In this document: in pieces, positions 1 to 9,827 of the stretch
Position numbering within the stretch: the first letter of the stretch is position 1
Layout of the letters: every line of letters begins with the position of its first letter
NCBI GenBank assembly: GCA_963781035.1
Contig: CAWAEN010000015.1
Coordinates: forward strand, 310,001 to 374,000
Length of the DNA stretch: 64,000 nt
Source: SZUA-35 sp963781035
GTDB lineage: Bacteria > Actinomycetota > Acidimicrobiia > Acidimicrobiales > SZUA-35
Reading direction: 5' to 3'
Notes under the pieces: generated by a model
What the model was told of the DNA's origin: nothing
Databases searched by the model: none
What the model saw: only the letters and a program-made list of their open reading frames with translations
Position numbers and translations under genes: made by a program

Positions 1-192
1 TCGTTGCTCGTCGATCGCAGCTGCGGTCGCCTGAGCCCGCTCACGGTCCATCGCAACGACTGCATTCACCACTGGGTTGACGGCATCGATCCGCTCGAGG
101 TGAGCGTCGAGCATCTCGCGAGCGGACACCTCCGAGGATGCCAACAGCCGGCGTTGATCGATGGCTGTCAGGTCGCAGATGTCGGTGGGCAC
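1..192 (-). CDS. amidase-signature hydrolase, N-terminal fragment
   Basis: The gene runs from a GTG at 192 off the left edge, so only its first 64 codons are visible. An in-frame TGA at 199-201 lies two codons upstream, which fixes the start. The N-terminus contains SAREMLDAHLERIDAVNP followed by NAVVAMD, the helical opening typical of amidase-signature enzymes (GatA and general amidases). The Ser-Ser-Lys catalytic segment lies outside the window, so GatA cannot be separated from a stand-alone amidase. It sits 40 bp downstream of the ABC exporter on the same strand and may be cotranscribed with it. Confidence 0.75.
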   Translation of the reverse strand, partial: MPTDICDLTAIDQRRLLASSEVSAREMLDAHLERIDAVNPVVNAVVAMDRERAQATAAAIDEQR

Positions 193-232
193 GTCCCATC
201 ATCGACTGAGGTGGCGCAACCTGGCAAGGCGA

Positions 233-2098
233 TCAGACAGCTGGTGCTTCGTCGCGTACGAGCAACCGGTAGAGCTCGGAGTACAAGCCTTCGTCGGCCA
301 GCAACTCGCTGTGCGTCCCCCGCTCGACCAGCTCACCTTCGTCGAGCACGAGGATCTGATCTGCGTTGGTGATGGTCGACAGCCGATGGGCGATGACGAT
401 CGCAGTCCGGCCGGAGAGCGCCTCGGCCAGTGCCTCCTGCACAAGCGACTCGTTTTCGGAGTCGAGATGGCTCGTGGCTTCGTCGAGGATCACGATCGCA
501 GGATCCTTCAGCAGCATGCGAGCGATCGACAAGCGTTGCTTCTCCCCGCCCGAGAACCGATACCCCCGCTCGCCAACCACGGTGTCGTAACCGCCAGGGA
601 GTCGATCGATGGTCTCGTGGATCTGCGCCGCCCGACATGCTTCGACCAGTTCAGCGTCCGAAGCCTCCGGTCTCGCGTAGCGCAGATTGTCGGCGATCGA
701 CTCGTGGAACAGATGCGGATCCTGCACCACGACGCCGATCGCGCGCCGCAGGCTCTCCTGGGTCAGCGAACGAACGTCATGACCGTCGACGAGAACGCGA
801 CCGTCGGTGACGTCGTACAGACGAGGTACGAGGTTGGTGATGGTGGTCTTCCCCGCCCCGGAAGGTCCGACGAGAGCGACGAGTTGGCCCGGTGCGATGT
901 CGACCTCGAGGTCTCGGATGACCGGATCAAGGTTCTCGTCCGACACCGTGGACGACGGCGTCTCGAGCGACGGGATGATCGTTTCGGTGGAGAGCGGGTA
1001 GCGGAAGCTCACGTGCTCGAAGGTCACACGACCCTCGGGCGACTCGAGCTCGATGGCGTCGGCCGCGTCGACGATCGGCGACGGCGCATCGAGCACCTCG
1101 AACACTCGATCGAAGCTGACGAGCGCAGTGAGCACGTCGATCCGAGCGTTGGTGAGGCCCGTGAGCGGCTGGTAGATGCGGCCGACCAACAGCCCCATGG
1201 CTGCGAGCTCTCCGGGTTCGATCGAACCCTGGATCGCGAACAGCCCACCGAGCCCGTACACCAGCGCAGTGCCGATCGAGCCGAGAAGGCCCAACATGAT
1301 CATGAAACCTCTGGTGAAGAGAGCAGAGCGAATGCCGATGTCACGCACTTGGGCGGCAAGCGTCGAGAACTGTTTGGCCTCATCGCGCTGCCGTCCGAAC
1401 AGCTTCACCAACAGCGCACCCGACACGTTGAAGCGTTCGGTCATCGTGGCGTTCATGGCCGCGTTGTGTTCCATGCCGTCGCGTGTGATCGCCTGCTGGA
1501 CTCCGCCGATTCGCCGATACGGCAGGACAAAGACCGGGGTCAGGACGAGCGCCAGCAAAGTGAGCCGCCACTCGAGAACGAGCATTGCCGCGAGGGTCGT
1601 GAGCAGGACGATCACGTTGGAGACGACCGTGCCGAGCGTGGCCGTCAGCGCTCGCTGTGCCCCGATCACATCGGAGTTCAGACGATTGGTCAGGGTTCCG
1701 GTCTGAGTCCGGGTGAAGAAGGCGATCGGCATTCGCTGGACATGATCGAAGAGCGCTGATCGGAGGTCGTAGATCACGCCCTCGCCGATGATCGACGACC
1801 AGTAACGTTCGACCAACGAGAGGACGGCAGACGCGAGCGCCGAGCCGACGATCAAGATGGCGTAGATCGTCAGCAGGCGACGGTCCTCGTTCGGGATCAC
1901 GTCGTCGATGATCCGACCGAACAGGATCGGCGGCACCAGGCCGAGGACGGCTTGTCCCATCGTCGCGACGAGGAATCCGGCCACCATCCACCGATAGGGC
2001 TGGGCGAAACGCCACACGCGCAGCGCGGCGGTCCGTTCGATCTTGGCGTCCTTGACGGCCTCGCTGTCGCGAGGCCACAACATGTGCATACCCATCAT
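233..2098 (-). CDS. ABC exporter, fused permease and ATPase
   Basis: This 621-residue half-transporter belongs to the multidrug/lipid exporter (MsbA/LmrA-like) superfamily and would act as a dimer in the membrane. Residues about 30-330 form the six-helix transmembrane domain. The nucleotide-binding domain follows, with Walker A GPSGAGKTT near residue 410, signature FSGGEKQRLSIAR and Walker B IVILDEATSHLD. The substrate cannot be told from sequence. The ATG at 2098 has a TAGCCT box (2107-2112) eight bases upstream, which could be a -10 element placing transcription very near the start codon. It is divergent from the asparaginase gene. Confidence 0.9.
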   Translation of the reverse strand: MMGMHMLWPRDSEAVKDAKIERTAALRVWRFAQPYRWMVAGFLVATMGQAVLGLVPPILFGRIIDDVIPNEDRRLLTIYAILIVGSALASAVLSLVERYWSSIIGEGVIYDLRSALFDHVQRMPIAFFTRTQTGTLTNRLNSDVIGAQRALTATLGTVVSNVIVLLTTLAAMLVLEWRLTLLALVLTPVFVLPYRRIGGVQQAITRDGMEHNAAMNATMTERFNVSGALLVKLFGRQRDEAKQFSTLAAQVRDIGIRSALFTRGFMIMLGLLGSIGTALVYGLGGLFAIQGSIEPGELAAMGLLVGRIYQPLTGLTNARIDVLTALVSFDRVFEVLDAPSPIVDAADAIELESPEGRVTFEHVSFRYPLSTETIIPSLETPSSTVSDENLDPVIRDLEVDIAPGQLVALVGPSGAGKTTITNLVPRLYDVTDGRVLVDGHDVRSLTQESLRRAIGVVVQDPHLFHESIADNLRYARPEASDAELVEACRAAQIHETIDRLPGGYDTVVGERGYRFSGGEKQRLSIARMLLKDPAIVILDEATSHLDSENESLVQEALAEALSGRTAIVIAHRLSTITNADQILVLDEGELVERGTHSELLADEGLYSELYRLLVRDEAPAV

Positions 2099-2159
2099 TG
2101 CCTTTCAGGCTACGCCTCCAGTCCGATCGCACCCCGGGTCGGGTCGCTAGCCTCCGCTG
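2099..2159. promoter_or_regulatory. divergent promoter region with two TAGCCT boxes
   Basis: This 61-bp gap separates divergent genes. On the plus strand TAGCCT at 2148-2153 stands six bases before the asparaginase ATG; on the minus strand TAGCCT at 2107-2112 stands eight bases before the exporter ATG. TANNNT boxes at this distance are typical of leaderless or near-leaderless actinobacterial promoters. No convincing -35 was seen. Confidence 0.4.
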
Positions 2160-3143
2160 ATGCGCTCAGACAATCCGACGATTCTCCGGATGTACCGAAC
2201 CGGCGAGCTCGAGTCGCTCCACCGGGGCGCATGGGTGCTGACCGACACCAACGGCACGGTTCTCGACAGCGTTGGGGACCCTGATCAAACGATCTTCCCT
2301 CGGAGCGCCACGAAGAGCCTGCAGGCGCTCCCCCTGCTCGAATCCGGTGCCGCCGATCGCTTCGGCATGGGCGAGCCACACCTCGCGCTGGCGATCGCGT
2401 CCCACAGCGGAGAACCGATACACGCCGAGGTCGCACTCGACGGTCTCACCCGCCTCGGTCTGGACGAGGGAGCTCTGCAGTGCGGTCCGCAGCGGCCGAT
2501 CGCCGCTTCCTCCGACGTCGAGCCGAAGCGGATCACGAACAACTGCTCGGGCAAACACGTCGGGTTCCTGGCCGTGGCCAGACAGTTGGATGTGGACCCC
2601 TCGACCTACCTCGATCCGGACGGCGCCGTCCAGCAACTCGTCCGCCGTGCCGTGGAGGAGATGACCGACACCGCCTCTGACCAGATCGGCGTCGGTCTCG
2701 ACGGATGCAGCGCCCCGACCTTCTCCGTCCCGCTCTCGGCGCTCGCGATCGGTCTGGCGAGAATGACCAATCCGGGCGCTCTCGCCGCTGAACGAGCCGC
2801 GGCATGCCGCCGTCTCACCGACGCGGCTCGTTCACATCCGGATCTGATCGCCGGCACCCACGAACGTTTCTGCACCGATCTCCTCAGAGCAACCAACGGC
2901 CGGGTCTTCGGCAAGATCGGCGCAGAAGGCGTCTACGCCCTGGGGGTCATCGGTGCCGAGTGCGGATTCGCCGGCAAGGTCGACGACGGTCACGCACGCG
3001 GTCTCTACCCCCTCATCATCGATCTGCTCGTCGGCCGCGATCTCATGAGCCCTGCCGAAGCCGACGCGCTCGCCTACTGGGGCGACACCACGCGCCGGAA
3101 CTGGGATGGTCTCGAGGTCGGCCACATCGAGATCATCCGCTGA
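2160..3143 (+). CDS. L-asparaginase II family protein
   Basis: This 327-residue protein matches the Asparaginase_II family, which hydrolyses L-asparagine to aspartate and ammonia. Supporting landmarks are the opening segment ESLHRGAWVLTD, FPRSATKSLQALPLLESGA near residue 45, the region LALAIASHSGEP, NNCSGKHVGFL near residue 125, and a late GRVFGKIGAEGVYALGV. Length is normal for the family. The ATG at 2160 is preceded by a TAGCCT box at six bases, so the message may be leaderless. It is followed by a perfect 12-bp inverted repeat and then the convergent histidine kinase gene. Confidence 0.85.
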   Translation: MRSDNPTILRMYRTGELESLHRGAWVLTDTNGTVLDSVGDPDQTIFPRSATKSLQALPLLESGAADRFGMGEPHLALAIASHSGEPIHAEVALDGLTRLGLDEGALQCGPQRPIAASSDVEPKRITNNCSGKHVGFLAVARQLDVDPSTYLDPDGAVQQLVRRAVEEMTDTASDQIGVGLDGCSAPTFSVPLSALAIGLARMTNPGALAAERAAACRRLTDAARSHPDLIAGTHERFCTDLLRATNGRVFGKIGAEGVYALGVIGAECGFAGKVDDGHARGLYPLIIDLLVGRDLMSPAEADALAYWGDTTRRNWDGLEVGHIEIIR

Positions 3144-3157
3144 CCTCCATCCCCTCA

Positions 3158-3203
3158 TTCTGCGGCATCACACCCGCAGAACTGAGGGCTGGATGCCGCA
3201 GAA
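3158..3203. terminator. convergent intergenic hairpin, 12-bp perfect stem
   Basis: Arms TTCTGCGGCATC (3158-3169) and GATGCCGCAGAA (3192-3203) form a perfect stem between two converging genes. There is no clear T-tract, so it may be a bidirectional terminator or a member of the palindromic intergenic elements also seen at 6155 and 36279. It ends just before the kinase stop codon at 3207. Confidence 0.5.
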
Positions 3204-3206
3204 CGG

Positions 3207-4840
3207 TCAGCTATGCCCAGCGGAGACCGCGGTGGCAACGGCCAACGCATCGGCGACGGCGGCCAGGAGATCGGTGTCACTCACGGGTCGAACGAGATGA
3301 CGATCGACACCGGGAACCGTCTTCTCCGTGGTTCCCATCGTGATCACGAGCGTGTTCTTCGTCGCCTCCTCGAGGGCGAGGTCCCGGACCAGCTCAGCGG
3401 GATCGACACCCGCCACGTCCAGTCGAGCAACAGGAGGTCGGGCTGATAGCGCACCGCCATGTCCAGCGTGGTCTCCGCATCGGCGATGCTGATGACCTCG
3501 ACATCGGGCCGATCCCCGACCAAGTGTTCGACCCAGCGCAGGCTGTCCAGGCTGTCTTCGACATGGATCAACCTCGAGACCTCGTCGACCCGGCCGGGGC
3601 CGATCAGTCCTGCAGAGCCACCGGTGAGCAACTCCGACTCGTGGCTGAGACCGAGTTCGATCCAGAACGTCGAGCCGATCCCGGGCGCTGTCTCCAGGCC
3701 AATGGTTCCGTGCATCGCCTCGATCAACCGTTTGCTGAGGGCCAGTCCCAGGCCCGTTCCCTGGATCCCACTCTCCTCGGCGCCGAGCCGTTCGAACGGT
3801 GAGAACAGGCGCTCGACCTGGTCATCGGTGAGTCCTCGACCGGTGTCGGTGATCGAGATCCGGAGCCGCTTGCCCTGGAGTTCACGACAGCGAACGGCGA
3901 TGCTGCCGCCGGGCTCGTTGTACTTCACTGCGTTCGACAGGAGGTTCAGGAGAATCTGCCGCAGCCGTTGCTGGTCGGCACGAACCCAATACGACCAGTC
4001 GGGCATTTCGCCTTCCGGCATCGTGAGCTGGTCGGTGTCGGCGAGCGGTCTGACAAGCCGCAACGTCTCGTCGATCAATGGACCCAGGGCGACCGGTTCG
4101 AGCGAGAGCGACAGGTTCCCCGTCTCGATCCTGGAGATGTCCAGGACCTCGTTGATCAACCCGAGCAGGTGCCGCCCACCGCGGAGGATCTGCTGCACAC
4201 TCGCCTGCTGCTGATCACTGAGATCCTCGAACTCGAGGAGTTGGCCGAATCCGAACACAGCGTTCAGCGGCGTTCGCAGCTCGTGGCTCATACGCGAGAG
4301 GAAGTCGTTCTTGGCTTCGTTGGCCTTCTCGGCTTCGGCCCACGCCGTCTCCAGCTCCTCCAACGCTGCGCGACTGTCGGTCACATCGTCGGAGATCTCG
4401 AGGACATATTCGACCGCTCCGTCGGCATCCAAGAGCGGGATCTTCTTGAGGTTGAGGGTTCTACCCCCGAATTTCTCCGGCATCGTGAACGCCTCGAGCT
4501 CGACCGGCTTGCGCCCCGAGACCACGCGACGGTCCATGGCATCGAGCGCCTCTGCGACCTCGGCCCCTGCGATGTCGGCGTTGTTCTTGCCGATGAGATC
4601 CTCCCGATTGCTGCGAAGTGTCTCCGTGCCGGCGCGATTGATGTGGACCAGACGGAGATCCGAGGCGCGCTTGACCGACACCACCGAGGGAATGTTCTCG
4701 ATGATGGACTCGAGGAAGGCCTCGGACTCATTCCGTCGTTTCGCTGATTCCACCCGACGGCCCGAAGCCCGGTGCATCCTTCCGAGCACCGCCAAGATCA
4801 CGAGACCGAGGAGGGCGACCAGAACAGTCGGGTTGGTCAT
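3207..4840 (-). CDS. hybrid sensor histidine kinase with PAS and receiver domains (frameshifted)
   Basis: This is a sensor kinase of about 545 residues: one N-terminal membrane segment (about 4-20), a PAS domain (about 40-150), a HisKA H-box with SRMSHELRTPLN (His near 186), a HATPase domain (NAVKYNE, DTGRGL, GTGLGLALSKRL) and a C-terminal receiver with phospho-Asp in DLLLLD. Near 3415-3425 the frame changes: the receiver continues in another frame as AGVDPAELVRDLALEEATKN to the TGA at 3207. One missing base explains this. The ATG at 4840 overlaps the stop of the upstream receiver-EAL gene (ATGA). It is probably translationally coupled to that gene and feeds the same c-di-GMP circuit. Confidence 0.8.
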
Positions 4841-6090
4841 GAGCCGGCAGCGTCTGGCATGTCGATGCCGTCGATCGGCAGCGACTGGGGTCGACCGAGC
4901 AGGTAGCCCTGGATGTTCTTGATACCGAGCCGCTGGACCACTTCGAACTCCGCCACCGTCTCCACGCCCTCGGCGATGAGCTCTGCCTGCAGTTCTCCGG
5001 CGAACGTCACCATCGCCGTGGCGAGCGCCCTCTTCGCCGGGTCGGCATCGATGTCGCGGATGAGCGCCGAGTCGAGCTTGATGATGTCCGGGCGCAGCTG
5101 CAGGATGTGATTCAGACTCGCGAAACCTGAGCCGGCGTCGTCCACCGCGATTCGGAAACCTCGGGCTCGCAAGGTCTGCAGATGGGCCTGCACGGCGCCG
5201 TAGTCGCTGATCGCCGTGTGCTCGGTCATCTCCAGCACCACCCGCGTGGCATCGACGTCGTTGGCGAGCGCGCCCAGGCTGGGGTCGAGCAGCACCTCCG
5301 GCGAGCAGTTGACCGAGAGATAGGCGGACGGCGGAAGGTCGGTCTGGCGGCGAAGAGCCGTACGAATCGCAGCCATCTCCAGCTCGTAGCCGAGTCCGAC
5401 AGCTGCCGCCTCGGCGAACCATTGATCTGGCGAACGAATCGGCTCAGTGGCGAATCGTGTCAGCGCCTCGACACCGACGATCACGCCCCGAGACGCGTCG
5501 ACGATGGGCTGAAAGACACTTGTCATCACGTCGCCCCGCAGGACATCGGAGATCTGCGCCCTGAGGCGCTCGTGTTCCGAGGCCGCCTCTCGCTCGCGAG
5601 CGTCCTGCTGGCGGAGCCGTTCGTTGAGGGCGCGATTGCTCAGACGGAGCTGCCGGTTGAGGTGGCGAGTCTCGAGCAGGTTCGCTGATCGCTGGACGAC
5701 CTCGACCACGTCGACCGGCTTGATCAGGAGGTCCTTCGCTCCGGCGCCGAGTACCTGACGCCTGGTCTCCGTCGTCGAGTCCGCCGTCACCACGATGACC
5801 GGCAGGAAGTCGTCGGGTTCGACGACCTCGCCGAAACGTTCGAGGAGTTGTAGACCACCGATGCCCGGCATGTGCAGATCGAGCAGGATCAAGTCGGGCT
5901 GGAACGCTGAGATCAGATCGAGCACCCGTGTCGGGTCCTGCTCGAGCATCACATCGTGATAACCGGCTGCTTCCAGCAGCGCGCCCATCAGCGACAGATT
6001 TGCCCGATTGTCGTCGACGACCAGGATTCGGTCGCTTCGGACCGCGATCGGGCCACTGTTGTCTGACGAATCGGACGACGAGGGAGCCAT
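4837..6090 (-). CDS. response regulator with EAL c-di-GMP phosphodiesterase domain
   Basis: The N-terminal receiver domain (ILVVDDN, phospho-acceptor in DLILLDLHMPG, late Lys in LIKPVD) is followed by a helical linker (about 145-185) and an EAL domain. The signature GVEALTRF, the DDAGSGFASL segment, IIKLDSALIRDID and AEGVETVAEF are present, so key metal and substrate residues appear intact and hydrolysis of c-di-GMP is likely. The ATG at 6090 is used here; a GTG six codons upstream (6108) is possible. The stop overlaps the histidine kinase ATG, suggesting the kinase-receiver pair is cotranscribed and controls motility-linked c-di-GMP. Confidence 0.88.
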   Translation of the reverse strand: MAPSSSDSSDNSGPIAVRSDRILVVDDNRANLSLMGALLEAAGYHDVMLEQDPTRVLDLISAFQPDLILLDLHMPGIGGLQLLERFGEVVEPDDFLPVIVVTADSTTETRRQVLGAGAKDLLIKPVDVVEVVQRSANLLETRHLNRQLRLSNRALNERLRQQDAREREAASEHERLRAQISDVLRGDVMTSVFQPIVDASRGVIVGVEALTRFATEPIRSPDQWFAEAAAVGLGYELEMAAIRTALRRQTDLPPSAYLSVNCSPEVLLDPSLGALANDVDATRVVLEMTEHTAISDYGAVQAHLQTLRARGFRIAVDDAGSGFASLNHILQLRPDIIKLDSALIRDIDADPAKRALATAMVTFAGELQAELIAEGVETVAEFEVVQRLGIKNIQGYLLGRPQSLPIDGIDMPDAAGS

Positions 6091-6154
6091 GGCGCGACGA
6101 TCGAGCACAGGAACAGGCTCGGCACCATCAGACGAGAAGTGAGGGGCCGCCTGC

Positions 6155-6229
6155 TCGGGGTCGGAGCTTCACATTCACAACTGCCGAAGGCAGCGAAGCG
6201 AAGCTGTGAATGTGAAGCTCCGACCCCGA
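6155..6229. repeat. 25-bp perfect inverted repeat with nested stem
   Basis: The outer arms 6155-6179 and 6205-6229 are perfectly complementary (the left arm begins TCGGGGTCGGAG). Inside the loop CTGCC (6181-6185) pairs with GGCAG (6189-6193). It lies just downstream of the HDOD-GGDEF stop and upstream of the receiver-EAL gene, both on the minus strand, so it could terminate the first transcript. It lacks a T-tract and resembles the elements at 3158 and 36279. Confidence 0.6.
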
Positions 6230-6235
6230 TCGCGC

Positions 6236-7772
6236 TCAGGCAAAACAGGTCCGATTTCGGCCGCTTCTCTTTGCCTCGTAGAGCCGGCGATCAGCGAGTT
6301 CGATCAGCGCCCGCTCCGGTTCGCCGTCGATCGTGCCGTCGAGCAGCGCGGCGCCGACACTCGTGGTGATGGTCACCACCGTTCCGTCCTCGACCGGGAC
6401 CTCGAGATCGGCCACCGCGAGGCGCAGACGCTCCCCGACGGCGAACAACTCAGCGTTCGACGCATCGGGGATCAGCATGATGAACTCTTCGCCGCCGAAG
6501 CGCGCCGTGAAGTCGTTTCCCCTGGTCTGACTCCGGAGCATGTCGCCGACGAGGCGAAGCACATCGTCGCCGACGTTGTGGCCATGTGTGTCGTTGATGA
6601 CCTTGAAGTGATCGAGATCGAGCAGCAGCAGACCGAGACTCCGGCCCTCGCCGATCGGGCCGCGAGCCTGCATCTTGACGAGCTCCGAGAACCGCTCGTC
6701 GAAGGCACGCCGATTGGGAAGCGAGGTCAGCGGGTCGGTGGCGGCCTCGACCTGCAGTTCGTCGTTGCGGCGGGCGAGGGTTCCGGCCGCCTCCGCACCG
6801 AACAGATCGTGCTCCATCGTGCGTTGGAGCACTTCGAGCCGTTCGGATGCCTCGATCAGGAGATCGGAATAGGACTCACTCCGCGGAATCCGGAACTGAA
6901 TGGCGTCTGCGGTCTCGGCGACGACCGACTCGGCGTCGACGACCCACTGATCGGACACTTCCTCTGACCATCCGGCTCGGTCGAGCATGCCGACACGCAG
7001 CTCTGGCAAGGCCTTTCCAGCCTCGTTCTTGGTGATGATGCGCTCTGCGAGCAGGCCGAGTTTCATACAGACGGTCAGAGGAGAGTCAGTTGCGTCGAGG
7101 GGCTCGGAACGAGTTCGAATCGAGTCGCCGAGCACTCTTGGCAGTCCCCACTCCCCGATGAGGGCCACCGAGACGTCGTCCAACGTGTAGCCGAGCACCT
7201 CTCGTTCCCGCTGGTGGGAAGGCCAGCCTTCGCCGCCCTCGGTGAGTCGGATACAGACTGACGGAGCGCGGACGGCAAGGACGACCGCTCCGATCCCGGT
7301 CAACAACCCGGCGGTGAATGCCTCGTCGCGTACCGACGGGTCGATCGCCTCAGCGACTCGACGGCCCATCGCTGCGTTGACCACCATCCGCTCGCGAATC
7401 GCGGTGCAGTCCACCGTGTCCGCCCGCTGGGGGATGAGGGCCCGAAGCGACGTCGTCAACGCCAGCAGAGCGAATGGTGCGCAATCCGAGCAGTGTGGCC
7501 GCTCTCGTGACGGTTGTGATCTCACTGGCCGGCGCGTAGAGCGCCGAGTTGGCCAGCCGCAGCACCTGGACGGCGATCGACACATCCGACTCGATGAGGT
7601 CGACGATGTCGGCCATGTAGACGTCGGGATCGTCGGCACGGCGCATGATCTCGAGCACGGCCATCGGTGGAGTCGGGAGCGTGCGCGGATCGACGAACAG
7701 GTCGTTCATCGTCGGTACCGCGTTGCCCCCGACCACGCTTCCGGTGGCGGAAACAATCCTGTTCGTGCTCAT
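6236..7772 (-). CDS. HDOD-GGDEF diguanylate cyclase (frameshifted)
   Basis: The N-terminal half is an HDOD domain (LPTPPMAVLEIMRRADDP, SDVSIAVQVLRLANSALYA, ATLLGLRTIR). The reading frame changes near 7470-7476 and continues as FALLALTTSLRALIPQ, so one base is apparently inserted. The C-terminal half is a GGDEF domain with active-site GGEEF and an RGND product-inhibition site exactly five residues before it, so it should make c-di-GMP with feedback control. It is the first gene after flgE on the same strand, with a 46-bp gap, and may be the tail of the flagellar transcript. Confidence 0.82.
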
Positions 7773-7818
7773 GTGCTGACTCCTCTCGTCGGCGCTCGGG
7801 CCGGCGCTTCAGGCGGGA

Positions 7819-9059
7819 CTACCTCTTGAGATTCACGATCTCCTGGAGCATCTCGTCCGACGTCGTGATGACACGTGAGTTCGCCTGGAAGCCGCGCTGG
7901 GTGCTGATCAGGTTGGTGAACTCCTCGGCGAGGTCGACGTTCGACATCTCGAGCGTGCCGGGGGCGATGACGCCACGTCCGCCGGCGCTGGCCGCACCGA
8001 GCTGGGCGAGGCCGGAGTTGACCGACTGGATGAACATGGTCCCGGTCACCCGCTCGAGTCCTTCCGGGTTGGCGAAGCTGGCGATGGCGACCTGAGCGAG
8101 CGCCTTCACCTGCCCATTGCTGTACGAACCGGTGATGACGCCGTCCTGACCGACCGTCAGCCCGGCCAATGTGCCGGTCGTCGAACCGTCCTGGGTGACC
8201 GCAGCAATCGATCCGAGTGCCGCCAACTGGGTGACCTCGCCAGGGTTGTCGCCGCCGAGGGTCAGCGCGATCGCCCCGACCCCGGGGATGCTGCCGGCGG
8301 CGATGTTCGCATCGAAGTCGGTCGGTGTCAGGATCCGGCCCGCCGCCGTCGAACTGCAGCGTGTTGTCGCTGAGCGCAACCGGGGTGTTGGCATCGCCGT
8401 AGGTGGCGGCCAGATCCCATTCGTTCAGTGCGGTCTTCGTGAAGGTGATGTTGAGCTCGACGGCTGCGCCCTGTGCGTCGAAGACGTTGAGGCTGGAGTA
8501 GTGCGTGTCGCCGATCGCCTGCATCTGCCGGGAGGTTGCCACCGAGGTTGACCGACGAGGTCACCACGGGAGCGACCTGCTCGCCCGCCGGGATCCGGAT
8601 GCGTCCCGCCGGCCCGGTGTTGTTGATCGCTCCTGCGGGGGTGGCCGTCCAGCCCTGGACGTAGCCGCCGCCACCGCCGACGAGATTGCCGGCGGAATCG
8701 ACGAAGAACGAACCGGCTCGGCCGTAGAGCTGCTGGCCGTCCTGTTCGAGGGCGAAGAACCCGTCGCCCTGGATCGAGAGGTCGAGGTCACGACCAGTGT
8801 TCTGGAGCGCACCCTGGAGGAAGTTCTGGGCGATGTTGTTCACCTGCACACCGAGACCGATCTGGGCGGCGTTGGTACCACCGAGACCTGCCGTCGGAGC
8901 GCTGGCCCCGTTGAGCGTCTGGCTGAGTATGTCCTGGAACACGACATTCGATTTCTTGAAGCCGTTGGTGTTGACGTTGGCGATGTTGTTGCCAACGACG
9001 TCCATCATGGTTTGGTGCGCCCGGAGTCCGGAGACGGCGGCATACATGGAACGGATCAT
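7819..9059 (-). CDS. flgE: flagellar hook protein FlgE (two frameshifts)
   Basis: FlgE polymerises into the hook outside the cell. The N-terminus MIRSMYAAVSGLRAHQ with NNIANVNTNGFKKS is the classic rod/hook signature, and the C-terminus has FTNLISTQRGFQANSRVIT with a terminal EIVNLKR. The middle is split over three frames, with shifts near 8519-8522 (after NLGGNLPADA) and near 8335-8350 (after NTLQFDG). Each is explained by one extra base. The joined length of about 413 residues is normal. The ATG overlaps the flgD stop (ATGA). Confidence 0.85.
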
Positions 9060-9810
9060 GAGGTGGGCTCTTTCGTTGAGTCGGTGTCGGTCGCCGAGTC
9101 GGCGGCGGACGGTGTGGGCACATCAGTTGCGGTGAGTACGGACAGGGGGATGGAGATGTCGGAGATGGTGGATGAGGGAGGAGCGGCCAGAAGTGGGCCG
9201 GACGACAGCGTGTCGACCACAGGGATCTCGGTCGCGGCCGCTTCGGCCGCGACCGCTGGGGCGGCCGGCGCTGTCGTCGGCGCAGCCGGCGTCGGTGAGC
9301 TGTCGTCGGCGCAGCCGGGGTCGGTGTGGCCGTCGGTGCAGGGGTCGTCGGCGACCCCGGACTCGACGATTGCTGGCTTGCCGACTCGCCGATACCGACG
9401 ACCGTCGAGAGATCGACGACGCCGGAATCGGTCACGAGGCGAACCTCGCCGTTGGTCACCTGCGCACTCGAGACCACACCGCTGGTGAGCGTGTCATCGG
9501 AACCCATGTAGGTCACCGTCCGGCCGACGAGTGAGCTGGCCATGCTGAGACCACTGATGATGGCGGTGTTGGCGCCCTGCTTCGTCAACTCATCGAGCTT
9601 CTCCACCACCGTGAACTGTGCGGTGGTGGCCATGAACTCCGAGGGGTCGTTCGGGTTGAGCGGATCCTGGTATCGGAGCTGGGCGACGAGTAGTTGGAGG
9701 AAGGCATCCTTGTCGAGATCGTTGGCGTTGGGATCGCCGACGTTCTCTCGCAGCCCGAGGTCGCGCAACGGGGTGGTCGGTGCCTTGACGGCTGTCGTGG
9801 TGTCGATCAT
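9056..9810 (-). CDS. flgD: flagellar hook-capping scaffold FlgD (frameshifted)
   Basis: FlgD caps the growing hook. The core ANDLDKDAFLQLLVAQLRYQ, DPLNPNDPSEFMATTAQF and the late GRTVTYMG are diagnostic. The C-terminal tail is Pro/Ala/Thr-rich. In the raw frame it turns into Arg-rich nonsense near 9290-9300 within a CCGACGACAGC repeat; one missing base restores a low-complexity tail that ends exactly at TGA 9056, overlapping the flgE ATG. That coupling supports the corrected frame. Confidence 0.82.
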
Positions 9811-9827
9811 GAGGTGAGCTCCTTTCG

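Noticed and set aside
161..1759. Long plus-strand open frame opposite the ABC exporter
   Set aside because: It is the antisense shadow of a clear ABC exporter in GC-rich DNA and has no recognisable domain.
7819..9059. Three separate small genes in the flgE region
   Set aside because: The three frames cover successive parts of one FlgE protein with no repeated or missing conserved segment, so a single frameshifted gene is the better reading.
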